From Pelobates cultripes (lineage: Eukaryota > Chordata > Amphibia > Anura > Pelobatidae), in contig OW240915.1 in NCBI GenBank assembly GCA_933207985.1, forward strand, positions 112,360,069 through 112,424,068: a stretch of 64,000 nucleotides of DNA, given 5' to 3'. The number at the start of each line of letters is the position of its first letter. The stretch's first letter is position 1. Below, one piece after another: positions 59,414-64,000 of this stretch. Position numbers and translations under genes: made by a program. The notes under the pieces were generated by a model. That model saw only the letters and a program-made list of their open reading frames with translations, did not search any database and had not been told where the DNA came from.

Positions 59414-60329
59414 TTAAACATGTATATACTGAGAAGCTATAATATTTAAAATGCTTTATTTTAAATAATAATAAAATTATGACAGTTTTCCTTTCCTTGC
59501 TGAAATAAAATAAAGCTTTTTAGGCAAGACTGTATATAAACTATTGTATTCAAAATAATAATTAAGAATTGGTCCTTTTTTTATTTTACTTATTTTTTGT
59601 TCAAGGGTAGGAAATTTCAGACAAGCATATTTTCCCTGAAATTGTTAATTTCAAAACACGTGTTACTCCCTAACAAATAAAAATAATATATATTACAGCT
59701 TTCAGGAATGGTCAGTTGAATAAATTATACTGATAGCACTTCTAAATTTCCTTAAAGGGGATACTTCAAATAGTCATGCCAAAATACTTGGGAATCCAAA
59801 TATCTAAATGAAAAAGCAGTCAGTAAGTACATACAAATATTTGAAAGACATTGAATCTTAAATTGTATGTCATCAATCAAAACTCTGTAATTGCCTTCTA
59901 TGAAAAGGTTGTGAAATAGATTAGCAAAGTTAACAAACCCCTCAAACATAATGACACATAATATTCTGGACCCACATTACCAATTTGAACTAAAATATGC
60001 CCCATGTTTCTAAGGATTTTAGGCCAAAGAAAATATGTAGGGCACCCAGACAACATTTGTAAACAAATAGGTTAGACCTTTTCTTGTATGAAAATCTAGA
60101 TTGATGAATCATGCACCAACAGCTATTTATGAAAAAAATATGGTTTAAATTAGTGAAATATTGGCTATATATGTCAGTTTGGAAGCTCTGGGATATTTTA
60201 CTCTCTTATTATAGGTGTGTGTATAGACTCCTTGGTAATTAGGACCCTACATATAAAATAATCAATAAAAAACAACTTATTTCTCAAGCCAACAAAAAAA
60301 AAAGGTCTTTTAAATTAAAAAAGTAATAA

Positions 60330-60780
60330 TTACTACTCTTCCAAACATGGGAAGACCTGAAAAGAGAATTAGAAATGATTTTATTGGCCACATATCTTCA
60401 TTCAAAGATCAGAAAATAAACGCAAAGTTTCACCATATGGCTGTTCCGCCCTACTAAAGCTAGTATACAAGAAGAACAGAAAAAATAACCTCTGTATAAA
60501 TTATATTTTTATCGGATTACCATTCAGTAGTAAGGTAGATTTTTATCTCTTTTGTGGTTTACACTAAGCCTAATAATTGATACAGAGGTTATTTTTTCGG
60601 TTGTATATAAAATGTATCATTAGAAGCAATCTCAATCATATTATGGAATATTTTGTTAGGGGCTTCACAAGGTTTTACATAGTCACTTTATTTTCTGATC
60701 TTCGAATAAAGATATATATATCTAATATAATTGCTTCTAATTCCCTTTTCCAGTATTCTCATATTCGGAAGAACAGTTAT
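60330..60780. repeat. Diverged inverted repeat
   Basis: AAAAAATAACCTCTGTA (60480-60496) faces TACAGAGGTTATTTTTT (60581-60597). Further out, the region around 60340-60430 is a diverged inverted copy of 60690-60775 (shared CTGATCTT...GAA...AAGATAT and CTTTTC blocks). Possibly a transposon fragment duplicated head to head. Confidence 0.6.
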
Positions 60781-61619
60781 TCAAGTAGCCATTAGAAGAA
60801 ATGTAATGTACAAGTTTCATTTTATTGTTATTTTTATAGGTGCAAAACTCTAAGACAAGTGAGTTTGGCTATCACAGATTTACTGTGCTGATATGCCCAC
60901 AATATTGTACCATTTTATAGCTTTGCATTTAGATGTTAATTTATCAAGATAACTTGAATATATGCTTTGGCCTATCAGCTCTCACCATTACATGTTATAT
61001 GTGCATTTAATAGATTTTTTTATTTTTCCCTATAGCTTAATAAGCAGTAGATGGATGGTTTTGTCACAAGCGTGTAAACTAACAAAAATTATATATACTT
61101 TAATAATTATTTTAAGGAGTATTATTTTGTTGTTGTTGGATTTTATACATCTAAAACCAATTTAGCTTTTCAGCTAATAATGTTAGTATATTTTTATGTA
61201 AAAACTCATTAATTAAACCCAAACACTTTAATTAAGTAGAAACAATATTATTCAGTAATATCAGTTCAAAGAACTATGTCACAATGATCATATTATTTAA
61301 ATTAGATTTTCTACTAGTAAAAATATTCATTAGTTTATTATACTATTTTAGTATCTTTATTTTCCTTTGGAAATGTATGTTTAAAATATTTGAACCCTTA
61401 TGCCCTCTGTTTAATAAGCTTTGGAAATGATTCAGTGCTGTTAGAAAAAATGACTTATTTATAGACGTCACCGTTAAAGTCAATGAGAATATTTGTAATC
61501 ATAGTTTTTCTGGCATTATGGAATAATTTGGAAATCTTATTAAATCAAGGCTTATACTTCCATACTACCTACCAACTAAAGAAATGAGTATATTTCTAAA
61601 ATTTTAAATATTGTACATT

Positions 61620-63690
61620 CATGGTGAACAATTAATAACAGAACAGCTCAATAGTTTGCTACAATTTTAATAACGATAAGACAATGGAAGGATTTTGAAA
61701 TGAAGGATAATTTTCGAAGTTGAGAATAAAAGTCCAACATACTTGGGACGATGAAGATATTGTGAGATGCTACAAGAGAACTGCAGGAAACCTGAGAAGA
61801 TAAGAAGAAGGGGTGGAGTAAAGGAGGGCAATGGGGGATTACTCCAATTAGTCATGCTGATAGGGAAAGAGGTTACAGGAGACAGTGATTTCACCAGTGT
61901 GATCTGAGCCGAGAAATTAATTCCAACATCATTACAAGAGGTGGTACTATTGGAGTTAGCAGTGTAAGGTATGTTTTCCATGATCCCAGATGTCTTGAGC
62001 ATTGGTAACACATTCACTGTAAGTGAAAATATTTATCAATCCAATTTAATAGAAGTAAGGTCTTGGCCAAATTTGCATGCGGAAATTGGCGTGGTAGTAT
62101 AATGGAAATGAGAAGGAGTAAAGCAGCCCCCAGAAATCTGGTCAATGAACTGATGACTATCAATATGTGTTCTGGGCTGAACTCTCATGGCAAATATGGA
62201 AAATTGGACCAAGAGAGGCAATGCAACACCAATAGCCCATGGGCTTTGCAGAGACTAATACTATTGTGTCATAAACTTAAAAGAAGATTGTTGCATTTTG
62301 GAGCTGATTGAGACTTGTAAATGTAAAAATAATGTTTTCCTCCAATGTTTTGGGTGAGTTACATTCCCAGCTCTCTTTCTCATAATAAGCTGCCGTATAA
62401 AAGTTGACACTAAAATAGTGAGAAAAGGAATTGTTGCAAATATACAGTGGGGCCCTTTGTATAAGTAGAGGTTCAATGGCTGATTTGAGATAATAGATAA
62501 ATAGGATGAACCAGCTCTCCACATCAAATACACTGGGTGCCAGCCTGCGATACTCCTCACCATGGTCACCAGTAGCAAAAAAGTAAATAAGTGAACATCA
62601 ACTCCAGATTACCTAATGAAAGAATATTCATCCAAGTGGACCCAGCTTGGGCAAGAGTTATTTGAATTAATGTCAGAACTGGAAGTAGCCAAATTCATGA
62701 TTGAAAAAGTTTATAATATCAAGGTGAGATAATGTGGGTACATTTTGCTCATCCTACAGATGACAGTTCTTTAGGATATTGGTCTTTCATGAAGTTTGTG
62801 GGAAAGAGCAGTCTAGATAATAAGACAGTGGGGGCATTGGTGAAGAAACAGAATACAATGTGTGTCAACGCTAATATTGATCACCAAAGCCTCAATGTCA
62901 GTGTGATAATTGGTTGGAATTGTGTTATTGAATAAAAGGGTTTCAATTGTTAGAAAGATGCCAGGGTAATTTGGGAGAAGGAATTCATAGTTGTGGTCAA
63001 CACTTTACCTAGGTGTTCTATACTACTAACTATGCAGTAGGCCTCAAAGTGAATAGTCTGAGAGCTCATTTACCTTCTACCAAGTTAAGAGAGCATAATA
63101 AATATTTCTTCTCCTCCCAAAATACTCAACGAGGAAGATGTAAAATTATGGTCCTACTATAACTGTGCACATCTGAAAACCATATAGCAGTCTTGGATAT
63201 TAATCTCTAGGACATTTAACCTTTATGCTTGCTCAGTCTTAATAAGGTAGGTAAATTCTTTATCCTTGGAATCACTTAGAGGGGTATTGAGATGGATTCC
63301 CACGTATTTAAGGCTAGAAGAGGTCCAACAAAAGGAAAGTCTTCTTGAAGCAGTTTTAAATCATAATCAGAGTGAGAATCTCAAATGTAGTCAATTTAAT
63401 TTTAAAATTAAAAGAGAAAGCCATAAGTCTCATTTCCTAGAGAAGAGGGGGATGTTAAAAGTCACATTTATGCAGTATGAAGAACATGTCATCAGCGAAT
63501 GATGCTATTCACAATAATGTTTTTTTCACAATAATGTTCATTTTGTAAAATATAACTTTTCAATTACACATGTAGTTATGTTAATAAGGCTGAAAAATTA
63601 TTAATCTGCTAAGGTTGATCCCGATAGCCTCCACTATTTAATGCATTTGAGAGATGAAAAAGTTGTCTCAGAGCACCTAGCTGCAAAATG
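61620..63690 (-). pseudogene. L1-like LINE ORF2 remnant
   Basis: On the minus strand, the right end reads GALRQLFHLSNAL (about 63640-63690), a decayed form of the GTRQGCPLSPLLF motif. FADDMFFIL (63485-63505) is the RT catalytic box. Then SSLKYVGIHLNTPLSDSKD (about 63250-63320) matches the KYLGI motif of L1-type ORF2. Further on, YYLKSAIEPLL, YTAAYYEKESWE (about 62370-62480) and SNPPLPSFTPP (about 61790-61850) fit the post-RT region. Frames change often and many stops are present. The endonuclease end lies beyond 63690 or is lost. Confidence 0.7.
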
Positions 63691-64000
63691 TTGCTATTGA
63701 CAATATTTAATTTGGTACCTAATAAATAAATCATACTTTATCTGTGTATCCCAAATGTCTGAATAGCAATGAGGTTATCTATAGAGGATCTGTTTTATGT
63801 ATATGTGTGTAATACATTTTTGTTTTCTGCATTTCCTGTTTATTTTTTACAATTCAATTAATCAACACCATTATGTGTTAGAGGCTTCCAGAGTTGTCAA
63901 ATTTATATGTAAAATTTAGTTTTTTTTGCTTTTCTCACTGGCTGACATAGCTGATATTTTAGTCAAACATACTTACTTGAAGAACCCATCTAGTAATGGA

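Noticed and set aside
1..64000. tRNA, rRNA or snRNA genes
   Set aside because: I looked for tRNA-like B boxes and known small RNA motifs and saw none I could defend without a covariance search.
1..64000. A novel multi-gene system
   Set aside because: All recognisable coding sequence belongs to pde1c or to known transposon classes; no cluster of host genes is present.

Overview
The window is eukaryotic, AT-rich and intron-dominated. It carries the 3' end of one vertebrate gene in a dense field of nested transposable elements. The gene is pde1c (Ca2+/calmodulin-dependent cyclic nucleotide phosphodiesterase 1C), on the + strand. I could place four exons by protein similarity, splice sites and matching phase: 3617-3737 (end of the catalytic domain), 11142-11317, 12847-13137 (acidic, lysine-rich tail) and a tiny terminal coding exon at 57528-57541 with its 3' UTR. 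Introns are about 7.4, 1.5 and 44.4 kb. The repeat mix (TTAA-flanked elements with AAAGGGACACTATAG-type ends, CR1-like LINEs, many Penelope-like elements, degraded Tc1 elements) suggests an anuran amphibian; that is an inference from repeat types, not a species call.

Layout. 1-2.7 kb: a palindromic TTAA element and a T2-like MITE. 3.6 kb: pde1c exon. 4.1-6.1 kb: complete palindromic TTAA element. 6.5-9.9 kb: CR1-like LINE split by a solo LTR. 9.9-10.8 kb: hAT remnant. 11.1-13.1 kb: two pde1c exons. From 13.1 to 57.5 kb is the last intron. It holds two degraded Tc1 elements (17.4-18.9 and 19.6-21.3 kb), Penelope-like tails (17.1, 25.4, 26.9 kb), a TTAA element invaded by a young Penelope-like element with 1-kb inverted terminal repeats (27.3-32.2 kb), and a nested stack at 32.2-40.7 kb. 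In that stack a Penelope fragment adjoins a Tc1 fragment, the Tc1 is split by a 7.2-kb hAT-type element with an 8-bp target duplication, and the hAT is split by another Penelope-like element with a 13-bp target duplication. Then come a hAT remnant with a BED finger (42.5-44.0 kb), another TTAA element split by a DD37E Tc1-type transposon (44.0-47.7 kb), a Penelope relic and second LINE copy (49.6-52.2 kb), and T2-like MITEs (53-55 kb). Beyond the gene (57.8-64 kb) are an 80-bp TTAA MITE, a diverged inverted repeat and an L1-like LINE on the minus strand. No second host gene was recognised.

No undescribed multi-gene system is visible. The signals most worth testing are hammerhead-like ribozyme cores in several Penelope-like terminal repeats, an RFX X-box and CRE-like sites in those repeats, the long serial-palindrome TTAA family, the DD37E transposon, and an intron-retention alternative C-terminus of PDE1C.
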